From: JANQGG01 sp964642175
Lineage (GTDB): Bacteria > Bacteroidota > Chlorobiia > Chlorobiales > Chloroherpetonaceae
Reading direction: 5' to 3'
DNA length: 64,000 nucleotides
NCBI GenBank assembly: GCA_964642175.1
Contig: CAZXOK010000009.1
Location: 53,651 to 117,650 of the forward strand
The position numbers were made by a program, and so were the translations under genes. This document shows positions 19,517 to 29,394 of the stretch, in pieces. The notes beneath the pieces are model-generated. The model searched no databases and was not told the origin of the DNA. It worked only from the letters and a program-made list of their open reading frames with translations. Each line of letters starts with the position of its first letter. Positions within the stretch are counted from its first letter, which is position 1.

Positions 19517-19550
19517 AACTCACTTCTCTTTCCGGAGAAGTGAGTTTTTT
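19517..19550 (+). terminator. Rho-independent terminator after pnp
   Basis: AACTCACTTCTC (19517-19528) pairs perfectly with GAGAAGTGAGTT (19535-19546), followed by a run of six T. It lies 28 bases after the pnp stop. Confidence 0.92.
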
Positions 19551-19748
19551 ATGTTTGGCCATGACACCTCGCACGCTGCATAACGGCGTTACCGAATGCT
19601 CATCATCCGGGCTATGCAGCCACCAGAAAACCATGGAGTATCTCCACTGGCTGGAAAGTAGATCATTTGGGAAACCCGAACTGGTTTATTGCTATTCCAA
19701 AGGTGTTCTGGATAGTATTATGAAATCGGTGGATTCAAAGTTTAAGTA

Positions 19749-21290
19749 TTAAGGCTCACTTGAAGGTGTGTCTGCCCAGTCGGGGATCATGTCCGGATCA
19801 ATATCAAAAACCAGTATGCCCCAGGTTGAAAACACCAGCACCAGTATTGCAATCCCCAAAATATTGATGATAAATCCGACTTTCACCATATCCCAGATGT
19901 GAATTTTTCCCGATCCAAAAATCACGGCGTTTGGTGGTGTGGCTACCGGGAACATAAAGGCCATCGATGCAGCCAGTGTTACAGGGATCATCAAATAGAG
20001 CGGATGGATTTGGATTTGGCCCGCCAGTCCCGATACAATGGGGAGCATCATCTCGGTGGTGGCCGTATTGGAGGTGAATTCAGTGAGGAATGTCATGAGT
20101 GTGGTAACCGAAAACAATAACCCCGTATTTCCAAGTTCTTTTGCAGCCACCAGCTGCTGACCAAGATAAACCGAGAGTCCGGAGTCGACAAACCCCCTGG
20201 CCAGGGCAAAACCACCACCAAACAAAAGCACAATGCCCCATGGCAGTTTAGAGATTATATCCATCGAAAGCAGCCCCTCTTTGGTTTTGGCTGTTGAGGC
20301 AGGTGTTATAAAAAGTAAAAATGCCAAAAAAATCGCTACAGTACCATCGTTAATAAAACCCGGCGCCGGCATCAGAATGCTCCAACCCGGTATTTCTAAG
20401 CTGCCTATCGTGAACGTTTTACGAAACACCCACAAAAACACAAGCAACAAAAAGAGTAAAAACACTCGTTTCTGCGCCTTGGTTGCCGGCCCCAACGCCT
20501 CGTACTTTTCCTTGAAAAAAGCAGTGTTTTGAATGCTTAATCCTTTGCCTGTTGGGAAAAAAACATACAAAACCAGCAAAATGATGAAAAACATAATCAC
20601 GCTTAGAGGTAAGGCAAAGATCAGCCACTGACCGAAGGCAATTTCCGGAGAGTTGGGATACATAATCTCGGTGATTCTCACAAACGACAAATTGGGAGGG
20701 GTTCCCACCAGCGTTGCAATACCTCCAATTGAACAGGCATAAGCTACCCCCAACAGAATTCCGATTGAAAACTTGCCAATGGGTTCTGCTCCATGGAGCT
20801 CCTCCAAAGCTGAAGTAACCGAAAAAACAATGGGAAGCATCATCATTGCGGTAGCAGTGTTGGACATCCACATCGATAAAAATGCAGAAGCGAGCATAAA
20901 TCCCATGAGTATCTTTAGCGGACTGCCGCCCAACCAGGAAAGGATCTTTAAAGCGATGCGCTGATGCAAATCCCATTTTTCCATGGCAAGCGCCATAAAG
21001 AATCCCCCTATGAACAAAAAAATCACATAGTTGATGTAGGCATTTGAGATGGTTTTGCCATCAAGAATCCCTAAAGCAGGGAATAAAATGAGTGGCAACA
21101 GCGAGGTGATGGGTATCGGTATGGCTTCGGTGACCCACAAAATGGCCATATAAAGAGCGATTGCTGCGGTTAAGCTTACCTCCGGATTTCCGGGAACCAA
21201 ATCCAGAAATAACACCATTCCTGCAAATAACAGGCTTGCCATCAGCAATATGATGTGGTTAGATGTGTGGGATGGTTTTGAGAATACCAT
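19749..21290 (-). CDS. Divalent anion:sodium symporter (DASS/SLC13 family)
   Basis: A 513-residue membrane protein of the DASS (SLC13) family, which couples Na+ to uptake of dicarboxylates, citrate, sulfate or phosphate. The two inverted-repeat substrate/Na+ motifs are visible: MWMSNTATAMMMLP near residue 135 and FTSNTATTEMMLPI near residue 410, both with the Ser-Asn-Thr signature. LVGTPPNL and VATPPNAVIF also match the family. About twelve hydrophobic segments. Upstream is the divergent acs gene, with which it shares a 369-base promoter region; joint control of organic acid use is possible but unproven. Exact substrate cannot be assigned. Confidence 0.92.
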   Translation of the reverse strand: MVFSKPSHTSNHIILLMASLLFAGMVLFLDLVPGNPEVSLTAAIALYMAILWVTEAIPIPITSLLPLILFPALGILDGKTISNAYINYVIFLFIGGFFMALAMEKWDLHQRIALKILSWLGGSPLKILMGFMLASAFLSMWMSNTATAMMMLPIVFSVTSALEELHGAEPIGKFSIGILLGVAYACSIGGIATLVGTPPNLSFVRITEIMYPNSPEIAFGQWLIFALPLSVIMFFIILLVLYVFFPTGKGLSIQNTAFFKEKYEALGPATKAQKRVFLLFLLLVFLWVFRKTFTIGSLEIPGWSILMPAPGFINDGTVAIFLAFLLFITPASTAKTKEGLLSMDIISKLPWGIVLLFGGGFALARGFVDSGLSVYLGQQLVAAKELGNTGLLFSVTTLMTFLTEFTSNTATTEMMLPIVSGLAGQIQIHPLYLMIPVTLAASMAFMFPVATPPNAVIFGSGKIHIWDMVKVGFIINILGIAILVLVFSTWGILVFDIDPDMIPDWADTPSSEP

Positions 21291-21659
21291 AGCAGATAAA
21301 ACAGTTATTAAGACTCAATCAAGGGAGTCGTTGTTATAATCCCTGATAAATTGATGGGTTTATTCATCAATTCATCAAAAAAAAGTCGTTAATCCATGCA
21401 AATTACCTTAAACTGCTTGTTTGTCTTAGATTTTTTTTTCTAAATTACTTTTCACATGCCTCTAAACTGAGGATAGCGCCTGAACGAAAAGGTGATGACG
21501 ATCGGCTTACTGTATTTCTTTTCTTTGAGATTGTCGTTTTCTGAAGATTAAATATGAAATGCCATAAAAAACCTTTAGAATTGCCATGAAAAAACTGGCG
21601 ATCCCAAAGATTTTTACTTGGTTTAGGGTTATATCCCTTTTTCTTAAACTTCAAAACAT
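21291..21659 (+). other. Divergent promoter region between DASS transporter and acs
   Basis: AT-rich, 369 bases, must hold the promoters for two opposite genes. No clear operator palindrome, hairpin terminator or conserved gene is seen. A short minus-strand open frame (21445-21690) overlaps the acs start and has no recognisable features. Confidence 0.5.
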
Positions 21660-23648
21660 GTGAGTCATATGCCAAATAATGAAGGGTCAATCAGTTCAGT
21701 ACTGAGTGAAAAGCGTTTATTTCACCCCAATCCTGAATTCTCTGAATCGGCAAATATAAAATCCATGAGTGAATACGAACGCATGTATCACTCCGCCGAA
21801 GAAGATCCATTGAAGTACTGGGCAAGTGTTGCCTCAAATTTCCACTGGTTCAAAAAATGGGATTCTGTCATGGAATGGAAAGAGCCTCATGCCAAGTGGT
21901 TTGTAGGTGGCGAAACCAATATTTGTTACAACGCGGTTGATGTTCATGTGAATACATGGCGAAAAAACAAAGCCGCCATTATCTGGGAAGGTGAAGAAGG
22001 CGAACAAAAAACACTAACCTACCTGCAATTGCACCGCGAAGTCAGTAAGTTTGCCAATGTTTTGAAACGCCGCGGCATTGAAAAAGGCGATCGTGTCGCT
22101 ATCTACATGGGTATGACCCCAGAACTCGTGATTGCAGTGCTGGCTTGTGCCCGTATCGGTGCGGTTCATAATGTGATCTTTGGTGGTTTTTCTGCCAATG
22201 CTGTAGCTGAAAGAATCAACGACTCACATGCTAAAATGATCGTAACCGCTGATGGCGCTGTTCGACGCGGAAAAATCATCAATTTGAAAGATGTTGTTGA
22301 TGAAGCACTGGTTGAAACACCATCTATCCAGAATGTCATCGTTCATCAGTGCACCAAACAGAAGATCCATTTTCAGGATGGGCGCGATCATTGGTGGCAC
22401 GACCTGATGGGTCTGGCTTCCGAATACTGCCCGGCTGAATCCCTCGATTCTGAACATCCTTTATTCATTTTATACACCAGTGGTTCTACCGGAAAGCCAA
22501 AAGGTATTATGCACACCACCGGCGGTTACATGACACATGTGGCCAATTCTTTCAAACAGGTTTTCGACATCAAGGAACAAGATATTTATTGGTGTACGGC
22601 CGATGTGGGCTGGATTACCGGTCACAGTTATATCATCTATGGTCCGCTGATTAACGGTTCAACCGTTCTCATGTACGAGGGCGCTCCGAACTACCCGCAA
22701 TGGGATCGGTTCTGGGATATGATCCAGCGGCATAAAGTAACCATATTTTATACTGCACCTACTGCTATTCGTGCTTTTATTAAAGCCGGCGATGAATGGG
22801 TAACCAAGCACGATCTTTCGTCTCTGAGATTATTGGGAACCGTAGGCGAACCGATCAACCCAGAAGCTTGGATGTGGTATCATAAATTTATTGGAAAAGA
22901 AAATTGCCCGATCGTAGATACCTGGTGGCAAACCGAAACCGGTGGAATAATGATCTCACCGCTTCCGGGAGCTACACCCACAAAACCAGGTACAGCCACA
23001 CGACCTCTGCCGGGAATTCTGGTGGATGTGGTTCATAAAGATGGCTCGCCCTGTAAAACCAACGAAGGTGGTTACCTTGTGGTTAAACATCCATGGCCAT
23101 CTATGCTCAGAACCATTTATGGTGATGATGAGCGTTATAAGAAAACTTACTGGACTGAAGTCGATGGCATGTACTTCACTGGTGATGGCGCCCGCAAAGA
23201 TGATGACGGGTATATCTGGATTATGGGTCGTGTAGATGATGTGGTAAATATTTCAGGTCACAGACTCGGAACCAGTGAAGTTGAAAGTGCTCTGGTTTCC
23301 CACGAAGCTGTTGCCGAAGCAGCCGTGGTAAGCCGTCCGGATGATCTAAAAGGTAATGCGTTGGTTGCTTTCGTTACACTTAAAGAGGAGTATGAAGGTG
23401 ATCAGAAACTTCGTGTGGAACTTCGCGATCATGTAGGAAAAGAAATTGGCCCGATCGCCAAACCTGATGATATCCGCTGGGCCGAGGCCTTGCCAAAAAC
23501 CCGAAGCGGTAAAATCATGCGTCGGTTGTTGCGCGAAATGGCTTCAACCAAAGAAGTTAAGGGTGATATGACCACACTGGAAGATTTCTCTGTGCTTGAA
23601 AAACTTCGTCAGGAAGAAGAAAAAAGCCAGGAAGAAGAATCCAAGTAA
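21660..23648 (+). CDS. acs: Acetyl-CoA synthetase (AMP-forming)
   Basis: A 662-residue, full-length acetate-CoA ligase. It adenylates acetate with ATP, then forms acetyl-CoA, and feeds acetate into central metabolism. Signature motifs are YTSGSTGKPKGIMHTTGGY (P-loop of acyl-adenylate enzymes, residues about 272-290), WWQTETGG, YFTGDGARKD, GRVDDVVNISGHR, and the C-terminal PKTRSGKIMRR with the catalytic, acetylatable lysine. The reading starts with GTG at 21660 (MSHMPNNEG); an ATG three codons later at 21669 is equally possible. A bidirectional terminator separates it from the convergent ABC permease. Confidence 0.97.
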   Translation: MSHMPNNEGSISSVLSEKRLFHPNPEFSESANIKSMSEYERMYHSAEEDPLKYWASVASNFHWFKKWDSVMEWKEPHAKWFVGGETNICYNAVDVHVNTWRKNKAAIIWEGEEGEQKTLTYLQLHREVSKFANVLKRRGIEKGDRVAIYMGMTPELVIAVLACARIGAVHNVIFGGFSANAVAERINDSHAKMIVTADGAVRRGKIINLKDVVDEALVETPSIQNVIVHQCTKQKIHFQDGRDHWWHDLMGLASEYCPAESLDSEHPLFILYTSGSTGKPKGIMHTTGGYMTHVANSFKQVFDIKEQDIYWCTADVGWITGHSYIIYGPLINGSTVLMYEGAPNYPQWDRFWDMIQRHKVTIFYTAPTAIRAFIKAGDEWVTKHDLSSLRLLGTVGEPINPEAWMWYHKFIGKENCPIVDTWWQTETGGIMISPLPGATPTKPGTATRPLPGILVDVVHKDGSPCKTNEGGYLVVKHPWPSMLRTIYGDDERYKKTYWTEVDGMYFTGDGARKDDDGYIWIMGRVDDVVNISGHRLGTSEVESALVSHEAVAEAAVVSRPDDLKGNALVAFVTLKEEYEGDQKLRVELRDHVGKEIGPIAKPDDIRWAEALPKTRSGKIMRRLLREMASTKEVKGDMTTLEDFSVLEKLRQEEEKSQEEESK

Positions 23649-23671
23649 GTTTCACTGGTTCTTTCAAAACT

Positions 23672-23700
23672 AAAAAGGCATGCCAACAGCATGCCTTTTT
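23672..23700. terminator. Bidirectional terminator between acs and ABC permease
   Basis: A perfect 12-bp stem: AAAAAGGCATGC (23672-23683) and GCATGCCTTTTT (23689-23700) around a CAACA loop. It gives a T-run on both strands and serves the convergent acs (plus) and permease (minus) genes, overlapping the permease stop codon. Confidence 0.92.
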
Positions 23701-25081
23701 AGTTTTGATATCGGAGTGCTTCAACCGGCTCAATCCGGGCGGCTCGGTTTGCCGGGTACAAACCAGCCAGTGTGCTAACAAAAACCGAAAAAACAATCGC
23801 TGCCAATACTAACCAAATGGGGAAATAAAAAAACTCAAGTGAGGTTCCGGCCTGTCGCTCAACATATATATTCACCAGGTCGTTTACAACCAAAGTTACA
23901 CCCTTTCCCAGCAAGAGGCCTCCCAGGCCACCCATAAAACCAATCATGGCGCTTTCAACCAAAAACACTTTTCGGATATCTTCATCCGTTGCTCCCAGGG
24001 CTTTCATGATACCAATCTCCCTGTATCGCTCCATAATAGACATGATCATGGTATTGGTGATGCCCAGTGTAGCCACCACCAGGGCGATCATGCCCACAAT
24101 GGCAAGGGCCAGATCAAAAACCAGAAAGAGCTTTTTAAATTGATTGAAGGTATCGGTAAAACTATGCGCGTTCAGATTCAGAGTGGCGATTACCTCTTTG
24201 ATACCCTCGGTTTCCGTTTGGTTTTTTGTCCTGACTATAATTCCCGAGTAACCGCCCTTTTGCTTGGACTGTTTTAACAGATCCATGGTGGAAATAAAGT
24301 TGAACCGTTTCATTTCTTTGGCTGTCAGGGGTGGAACGATCATTTTAAAACCACTGGAAAGCTTTTGAACCTCATCACTGATAACCCCAACAACCTTTAA
24401 CTTGTAGTGATATTCTCTAACCGGAAGGTTGCCAAAGCCCATCATCGGCATAAAGCTCCCGGAGAATAAGCCCGAAAAATCTAAACCTACGGTGGTTACA
24501 TTCATCATTTTTCCGATCGCGTCTTGTGGATTGTCCAATCCCATTCGGTTGAGTAAAATCTCGGAAATGACAACTTCTTTTGCCGAGTCGGACTCATAAA
24601 AACGCCCTGCCGAGAGTTGATTGTACCCCGAAAACCTTGAAATTTCAGCCGGTAAGGCATCGGTAAGCACAGCCGTGCGCATGGTATCTATTGATATTTT
24701 GCTGGGGAAAACCAGTTCCGGATAAACCAGAACATCAGGATATTTTGGTTTAAGGGCTTCTTTAACCACATGCAATACCGAGTCGTTAAGCAGCACAAAA
24801 TTTTGCTCGCGCTTTTCGTTGGTGTTACGCACTGTTTTTTTTGACAGAGATAAAAAATCACCCATGTTGATCCTCGTATTGGTGATCCTAACCGAACTAA
24901 ATAGTTCAAGATCGCTGAATTCATCCGAAAATGTTTTCTGCATACCCACACCGTAAGACACCATGGCTACAAGGGCCGCGCTGCCAATCATCACACCAAG
25001 CATGGTTAGAAGTGTGCGTAATTTGGATCGCACCAGGTTTTCAAACGAAAATTTCAGCAAATCACGAAGATTCATAAACAA
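23699..25081 (-). CDS. ABC transporter permease, MacB/LolC-like (FtsX fold)
   Basis: A 460-residue permease with the MacB topology: an N-terminal helix (FSFENLVRSKLRTLLTMLGVMIGSAALVAM), a long periplasmic MacB_PCD domain (about 50-320), then three C-terminal helices of an FtsX domain (ALAIVGMIALVVATLGITNTM, IMKALGATDEDIRKVFL, VFVSTLAGLYPANRAARIEP). Such proteins act as mechanotransmitters for lipoprotein release or export of peptides and drugs. The cognate ATPase gene lies 11 bases upstream. No membrane fusion protein gene is adjacent, so whether it works as MacAB or Lol-like is open. Confidence 0.92.
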   Translation of the reverse strand: MFMNLRDLLKFSFENLVRSKLRTLLTMLGVMIGSAALVAMVSYGVGMQKTFSDEFSDLELFSSVRITNTRINMGDFLSLSKKTVRNTNEKREQNFVLLNDSVLHVVKEALKPKYPDVLVYPELVFPSKISIDTMRTAVLTDALPAEISRFSGYNQLSAGRFYESDSAKEVVISEILLNRMGLDNPQDAIGKMMNVTTVGLDFSGLFSGSFMPMMGFGNLPVREYHYKLKVVGVISDEVQKLSSGFKMIVPPLTAKEMKRFNFISTMDLLKQSKQKGGYSGIIVRTKNQTETEGIKEVIATLNLNAHSFTDTFNQFKKLFLVFDLALAIVGMIALVVATLGITNTMIMSIMERYREIGIMKALGATDEDIRKVFLVESAMIGFMGGLGGLLLGKGVTLVVNDLVNIYVERQAGTSLEFFYFPIWLVLAAIVFSVFVSTLAGLYPANRAARIEPVEALRYQN

Positions 25082-25092
25082 CTTTTCAATGA

Positions 25093-25827
25093 TTATTGGG
25101 AATGGTTAAGCTCTTGTTGATCTTTTTCAATCTCACCATCACGAAGTGTCAGGATTCTGGTTGAGAGTTTTTCGCTAAGGTTGTGGTCATGCGTAATCAT
25201 GATCACGGTTCGGCCTTGCTGATGAATATCCCGCAACAATGCCATGGTCTCTTCTGATGTGGCTGTATCCAGGTTTCCTGTTGGTTCATCGGCCAGAACA
25301 AGAAACGGATCATGAACCAGAGCCCGGGCAATGGCTACCCGTTGCTGCTCACCACCCGAGAGTTCCATTGGTTTATGGCTGAAGCGGTTGCTCAGCTCCA
25401 CGGCTTCGAGTTGCCGGCGTGCGCGTGCAAACCGTTCGTTTTCGTCAATACCTGAAAACAGCAGAGGCAACGCAACATTTTCAAGAGCTGTTAAACTATT
25501 GATCAGGTTAAAGGCCTGAAAAATTATCCCTACGGTTGATTGGCGATAATGAGCTAGTTGCGGGGATGTCATTTTCGAAATCACATTACCTTGAACCACA
25601 ATTTCACCTGAACTAGGCCGGTCCATTCCGGCAATCAAGTTTAATAATGTGCTTTTTCCACTTCCCGATTTGCCTACAATAGACACAAAGCTGCCGGCCT
25701 GAATTTCAAACGAAATATTTTTTAGGGCATATACAGGCGCTGTATTGCGAGTATAGACTTTTGTAACCTGGTTAATTTCAATGCGCTTCGAAATAGCGTT
25801 CAGGGGGTTATATCCGGAAACACTCAT
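25093..25827 (-). CDS. ABC transporter ATP-binding protein, LolD/MacB type
   Basis: A 244-residue nucleotide-binding subunit with Walker A GKSGSGKST (about residue 53), Q-loop in IIFQAFNLINSLTALENV, signature LSGGEQQRVAIARAL, Walker B FLVLADEPTGNLD and switch His in MITHDHNLS. The FNLI-SLTALENV stretch after the Q-loop and the TGNLD ending are typical of the MacB/LolD/FtsE branch. It pairs with the permease gene 11 bases downstream. It diverges from suhB across 181 bases. Confidence 0.94.
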   Translation of the reverse strand: MSVSGYNPLNAISKRIEINQVTKVYTRNTAPVYALKNISFEIQAGSFVSIVGKSGSGKSTLLNLIAGMDRPSSGEIVVQGNVISKMTSPQLAHYRQSTVGIIFQAFNLINSLTALENVALPLLFSGIDENERFARARRQLEAVELSNRFSHKPMELSGGEQQRVAIARALVHDPFLVLADEPTGNLDTATSEETMALLRDIHQQGRTVIMITHDHNLSEKLSTRILTLRDGEIEKDQQELNHSQ

Positions 25828-26008
25828 ACCAATTCGCTTACTTATTCATTTTTATCCATTTATGGGGCTGTCAATATAGCGATCTTTAACCAAAACTATG
25901 GGGACAAGATGAACCTCTATCGAAAAATTTCCGTTAAGGGTTAAGAGATTTCTAAAGAAGTATTGCATCATATTTTAAGGAGTCGGTTCTTTAACCTTAA
26001 ACAACATT

Positions 26009-26809
26009 ATGACAAAAGAACTTATTACTGCTATTGAAGCAGCAAAAATCGCAGGAAAAAACGCACGAAGAAGTTTTGGCAAACTCAGCACTTCACACAT
26101 CAGTCTTAAAGATCGTAACGATTTTGTAACCGTTGTTGATAAGCGTTGCGAAGAACTTGCCACCAGCGCCATCAAAAAAAGATTTCCCTACGACTCAGTT
26201 ATGGGGGAAGAAGGCACACTTGAAACCGGCTCTTCGGGCCGACAATGGGTCATTGATCCACTTGATGGTACCCTGAATTTTATCCACTCATTTCCTACCT
26301 TTGCCATCAGTGTAGCACTTTTAGACGAAGAAGGAGACATTTTAGTTGGTGCCATCTATCATCCTTTACTTAAAGAATTATTTACGGCCGAACGTGGCAG
26401 AGGAACTTTTTATAATAACCGGCGTGTACATGTCACGAAAAACTTCCGTAGTGAAAGGTTGATGCTGGCCACCGGTTTTCCTTACAAAGACTATGAGCAC
26501 CTGGATACCTATTTAGCTGCCTTTAAGGATATTTTAAAAGATACTGCCGGATTGCGCCGTCCGGGTTCTGCATCCCTCGATCTGGCTTACACAGCATGCG
26601 GCCGGTTCGATGGTTTTTTTGAATACAATCTTAAAAAATGGGATATTGCTGCAGGTGCGTTGATCGTTAGAGAAGCCGGTGGCATCGTCACTGACTTTAA
26701 AGGCGATAACGACTTTTTAGAAAGCGGCAATATTATTGCTACCAACAGTAAAATTCATGGCTGGCTTCTTGAAAAGATCCAGCGTCACTTCGGATTTGAT
26801 TTTGCTTAA
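26009..26809 (+). CDS. suhB: Inositol-1-monophosphatase family protein
   Basis: A 266-residue Mg2+-dependent phosphatase of the IMPase family. Metal-site motifs are present: MGEEGTLE (Glu), DPLDGTLNFIHSFPTFAISVAL (DPxDGTxN) and KWDIAAGALIVREAGG (WDxAAG). Bacterial members hydrolyse myo-inositol phosphate and related sugar phosphates, and SuhB also takes part in ribosomal RNA transcription antitermination in E. coli; which applies here is unknown. Usual length. Single-gene transcript with its own terminator. Confidence 0.93.
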   Translation: MTKELITAIEAAKIAGKNARRSFGKLSTSHISLKDRNDFVTVVDKRCEELATSAIKKRFPYDSVMGEEGTLETGSSGRQWVIDPLDGTLNFIHSFPTFAISVALLDEEGDILVGAIYHPLLKELFTAERGRGTFYNNRRVHVTKNFRSERLMLATGFPYKDYEHLDTYLAAFKDILKDTAGLRRPGSASLDLAYTACGRFDGFFEYNLKKWDIAAGALIVREAGGIVTDFKGDNDFLESGNIIATNSKIHGWLLEKIQRHFGFDFA

Positions 26810-26854
26810 AAACTCAATCACCGTTAAAGTCTCACTTTTTCTTCTGATAAAAAT

Positions 26855-26882
26855 ATGCCTGCAAATGCAGGCATTTCATTTT
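26855..26882 (+). terminator. Terminator after suhB
   Basis: ATGCCTGC (26855-26862) pairs with GCAGGCAT (26867-26874) around AAAT, followed by a T-rich tail (TTCATTTT). It is 45 bases after the suhB stop. Confidence 0.8.
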
Positions 26883-27202
26883 AAAGCTTTAGATATTTAA
26901 ACACCTAAAAATGTAATGGCATAATTAATGTATTTGTTAGCATTTATATCTATTTTAATATCTTAATAATCCGGTGGGTATTTTTAAGGGATTTATTCGT
27001 TAAAGTGTTAAGAAATCGATCGTTGAGCCTGCCGAAATGCCGATTACAGGAATGTTTTTCCTTTCGTTAGTTTAAGGCGAGCTCAACAACCAACACTGGA
27101 AACTCTATATTAGAAATACAACACGTACTGTATTTATTTAATCATCACACCGGTTAATAGTAGCTTAAGAAAAGCCTAATGTTGTTTTAGATTTTCATCC
27201 CA
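26883..27202 (+). other. Intergenic region upstream of the LpoA-like gene
   Basis: About 320 AT-rich bases between the suhB terminator and the next gene. Nothing beyond a presumed promoter is recognised: no gene remnant, repeat array or riboswitch-like structure was seen. Confidence 0.45.
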
Positions 27203-29314
27203 ATGGATTTTATCAAGCACCTTTTCCTTTTTTTCATATTTTGCCTAGTAAGTGGCTGTTTACTATCTGATTCAGCCCATGCCCAGCGCAGACAGTTGGA
27301 TCCCATTATCAAAAATACGCCAAAAGGCGGTATTGGCTACGATCCGGAAAAAGCCATTCTTGAAAGGCTCCAATTTAAAACACCCGAAAAAGTACTTGAA
27401 TTTGCATTAAACCGCTACCAGTTCGGGGATTATTTAAAAGCCGACAGTTTATTTACAGATTATCATCTCATCTCACAGAATGAACCGACCACAGACCGCG
27501 ACCTGAGCCGTCTGATGCATTACAAAACCCTCATTAAGCTTAACAAGTATGATTTTGCCATAGAAGGCCTGAGCGATCTTCGGTTTGAAGCCACCCATCC
27601 ATTGATCAGACAGGAAGCCCAGTTTGATTTGGCGGTAGCCCAGTGGAATTTAAAAGCCTATCTCGACGCAGCCGAGCACTTTATTAATATTGGAGGCAGC
27701 GCATGGACACCTTCAGACTCCCTTGTTATCCGTAATAAAGCCATGATGAATCTGCGTTTAATGTCGCTGGCACATTTTTCCGTTGAAGATTTATTATGGT
27801 TGATCCAACACTCCCCCTATGTAAATATCCAGTCTATCCTGGCCACTGAATTGATCCGCAAAACGCTGGCTGGAGATATCTATGATATGGAACCCGATAC
27901 AACCCAAATAAAGGTCGTTTTACAAGATACCCTGAACCTGAACGAGCTTGATCAATACACCATTGATGAGTTTTCTGATGAAGTGGCTGAAGAAAACTCT
28001 AACGATCCGTTTATTATTTCACCACTTCAGGAACTGGATACGCTAAGAATAAAAGAGACCAATCTGCTTCGTCGCCAGGATTCATTGCTGCGGGAACACA
28101 TCATGCCATTGGTAGATGATATTCTGGCTCATAACGATTTGGACTCTCTTTGCAAGCTCAGGCTTCAGCGCTCACTTAACTACATTGCCGATTTTAACTC
28201 CAGAAATTACCAGGGTTTCAGGGTTGGGGTTCTGGTACCGATCAACTTAGATGTTTTTGATGGCGCTGTATCCCAGATTGTCGGCTCACAAATTTTAACC
28301 GGTCTTTTGCTTCGAATGGAAGAATTTAACGGGCTAAATCCCGGTAAATATTTATCTCTTTACATCCGTTCGACATCCGGGCAGGACTCTTCAAGCCTGA
28401 TTCGTTTGATTGAAGACCTGGTTGCGCGCGATTCCATATCCATGCTAATTGGCCCAATCTACAGCAAATATGCCACACCCATTACCGAGCATTGCGACTC
28501 CATAGGGCTGCCCATGATCACACCAACCGCAACTGATGAATATATCACACTTGGCAAATCCAATATATTTCAAATCAATCCGACTCACCGAATGCGTGGA
28601 AGGATCATAGCCCGGCATGTACTTTCCGATAGCACCAAACAACATTTTGCCATTTTTAGCGAAGACAGCAGCTACAGTTATGAAATGGCAGCTGGTTTTC
28701 GAGATGAGATCCTTGCGCACGGACGCTCGGTTGATCTGTTCGGCGTTTTACCTCCCAATTTTAGCAACCTCAGCAATGTTATAGACAGCCTGGAGTTACC
28801 CGAACCCGACGATCTGATGGGGTACCCCGAAACCCGTTACGATGCTATATATCTTCCGCTCACGAATATGGAATCTATTGGCATCAGCCTTTCACAACTG
28901 AAAGTTTATAACATTACCGGGGAAATTATAGGGTCGGGCGACTGGCACGATGCCTCAATATTAAACCGGTTTGACGATCTGATTGATAGCGTTGTTTATG
29001 CTATTGATTCTTACATATCCCCAACAGATACACGGGCCTTATATGTGAAAGATAACTATCGGAAATTTTGGAAAATGGAAGCACCCAGCCTGATGTGGCA
29101 CGGATATGATGTTCTGGATTATCTGATCTACTCGTTAAACCTCTCGGAACAATTCCCTGCACCGAATGCCATAACCACGGCATTAAAGCAAATGCCTCCT
29201 TATAAGGCTATCCATACTAATATCTATTTTGGTGGCAGGAATATAAATCAACGCATGAGTATCATGATGTATAAGAATGGGATGATCATCCCCAAATCTG
29301 TTGAACCATTCTGA
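27203..29314 (+). CDS. Periplasmic-binding-fold protein (LpoA/LivJ-like) with N-terminal helical repeats
   Basis: A 703-residue exported protein. The N-terminus has a possible lipobox (LVSGC, Cys19) and, further on, an SPI-like end (SAHAQ, residue 28), so it is either a lipoprotein or a soluble periplasmic protein. Residues about 50-230 are helical, TPR-like. From about 340 a type I periplasmic-binding fold follows: FRVGVLVPINLDVFDGAVSQIVGSQ, SMLIGPIYSKYATPITEHC, LPMITPTATDEYI, FAIFSEDSSYSYEMAAGF. This order, helical repeats then PBP1 fold, is that of LpoA/LppC penicillin-binding-protein activators, and branched-chain amino acid binding proteins share the second part. Next gene is lpxC-fabZ. 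An envelope role is likely; the ligand is unknown. Confidence 0.78.
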   Translation: MDFIKHLFLFFIFCLVSGCLLSDSAHAQRRQLDPIIKNTPKGGIGYDPEKAILERLQFKTPEKVLEFALNRYQFGDYLKADSLFTDYHLISQNEPTTDRDLSRLMHYKTLIKLNKYDFAIEGLSDLRFEATHPLIRQEAQFDLAVAQWNLKAYLDAAEHFINIGGSAWTPSDSLVIRNKAMMNLRLMSLAHFSVEDLLWLIQHSPYVNIQSILATELIRKTLAGDIYDMEPDTTQIKVVLQDTLNLNELDQYTIDEFSDEVAEENSNDPFIISPLQELDTLRIKETNLLRRQDSLLREHIMPLVDDILAHNDLDSLCKLRLQRSLNYIADFNSRNYQGFRVGVLVPINLDVFDGAVSQIVGSQILTGLLLRMEEFNGLNPGKYLSLYIRSTSGQDSSSLIRLIEDLVARDSISMLIGPIYSKYATPITEHCDSIGLPMITPTATDEYITLGKSNIFQINPTHRMRGRIIARHVLSDSTKQHFAIFSEDSSYSYEMAAGFRDEILAHGRSVDLFGVLPPNFSNLSNVIDSLELPEPDDLMGYPETRYDAIYLPLTNMESIGISLSQLKVYNITGEIIGSGDWHDASILNRFDDLIDSVVYAIDSYISPTDTRALYVKDNYRKFWKMEAPSLMWHGYDVLDYLIYSLNLSEQFPAPNAITTALKQMPPYKAIHTNIYFGGRNINQRMSIMMYKNGMIIPKSVEPF

Positions 29315-29394
29315 AAAAACATCCCGAAACCAACTATCTTAAAAAAGATTTCCTTATCTTAAAAATTTTACTGCTTTAACCACCAGAATTTGCT

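Noticed and set aside
19540..19752. Small plus-strand frame between pnp and the DASS gene
   Set aside because: It starts in the terminator hairpin and shows no protein-like composition; a shorter version from 19633 (39 residues) is possible but unsupported.
21445..21690. 81-residue minus-strand frame in the acs upstream region
   Set aside because: Overlaps the acs start, no conserved features, no ribosome site; best explained as chance in the divergent promoter region.
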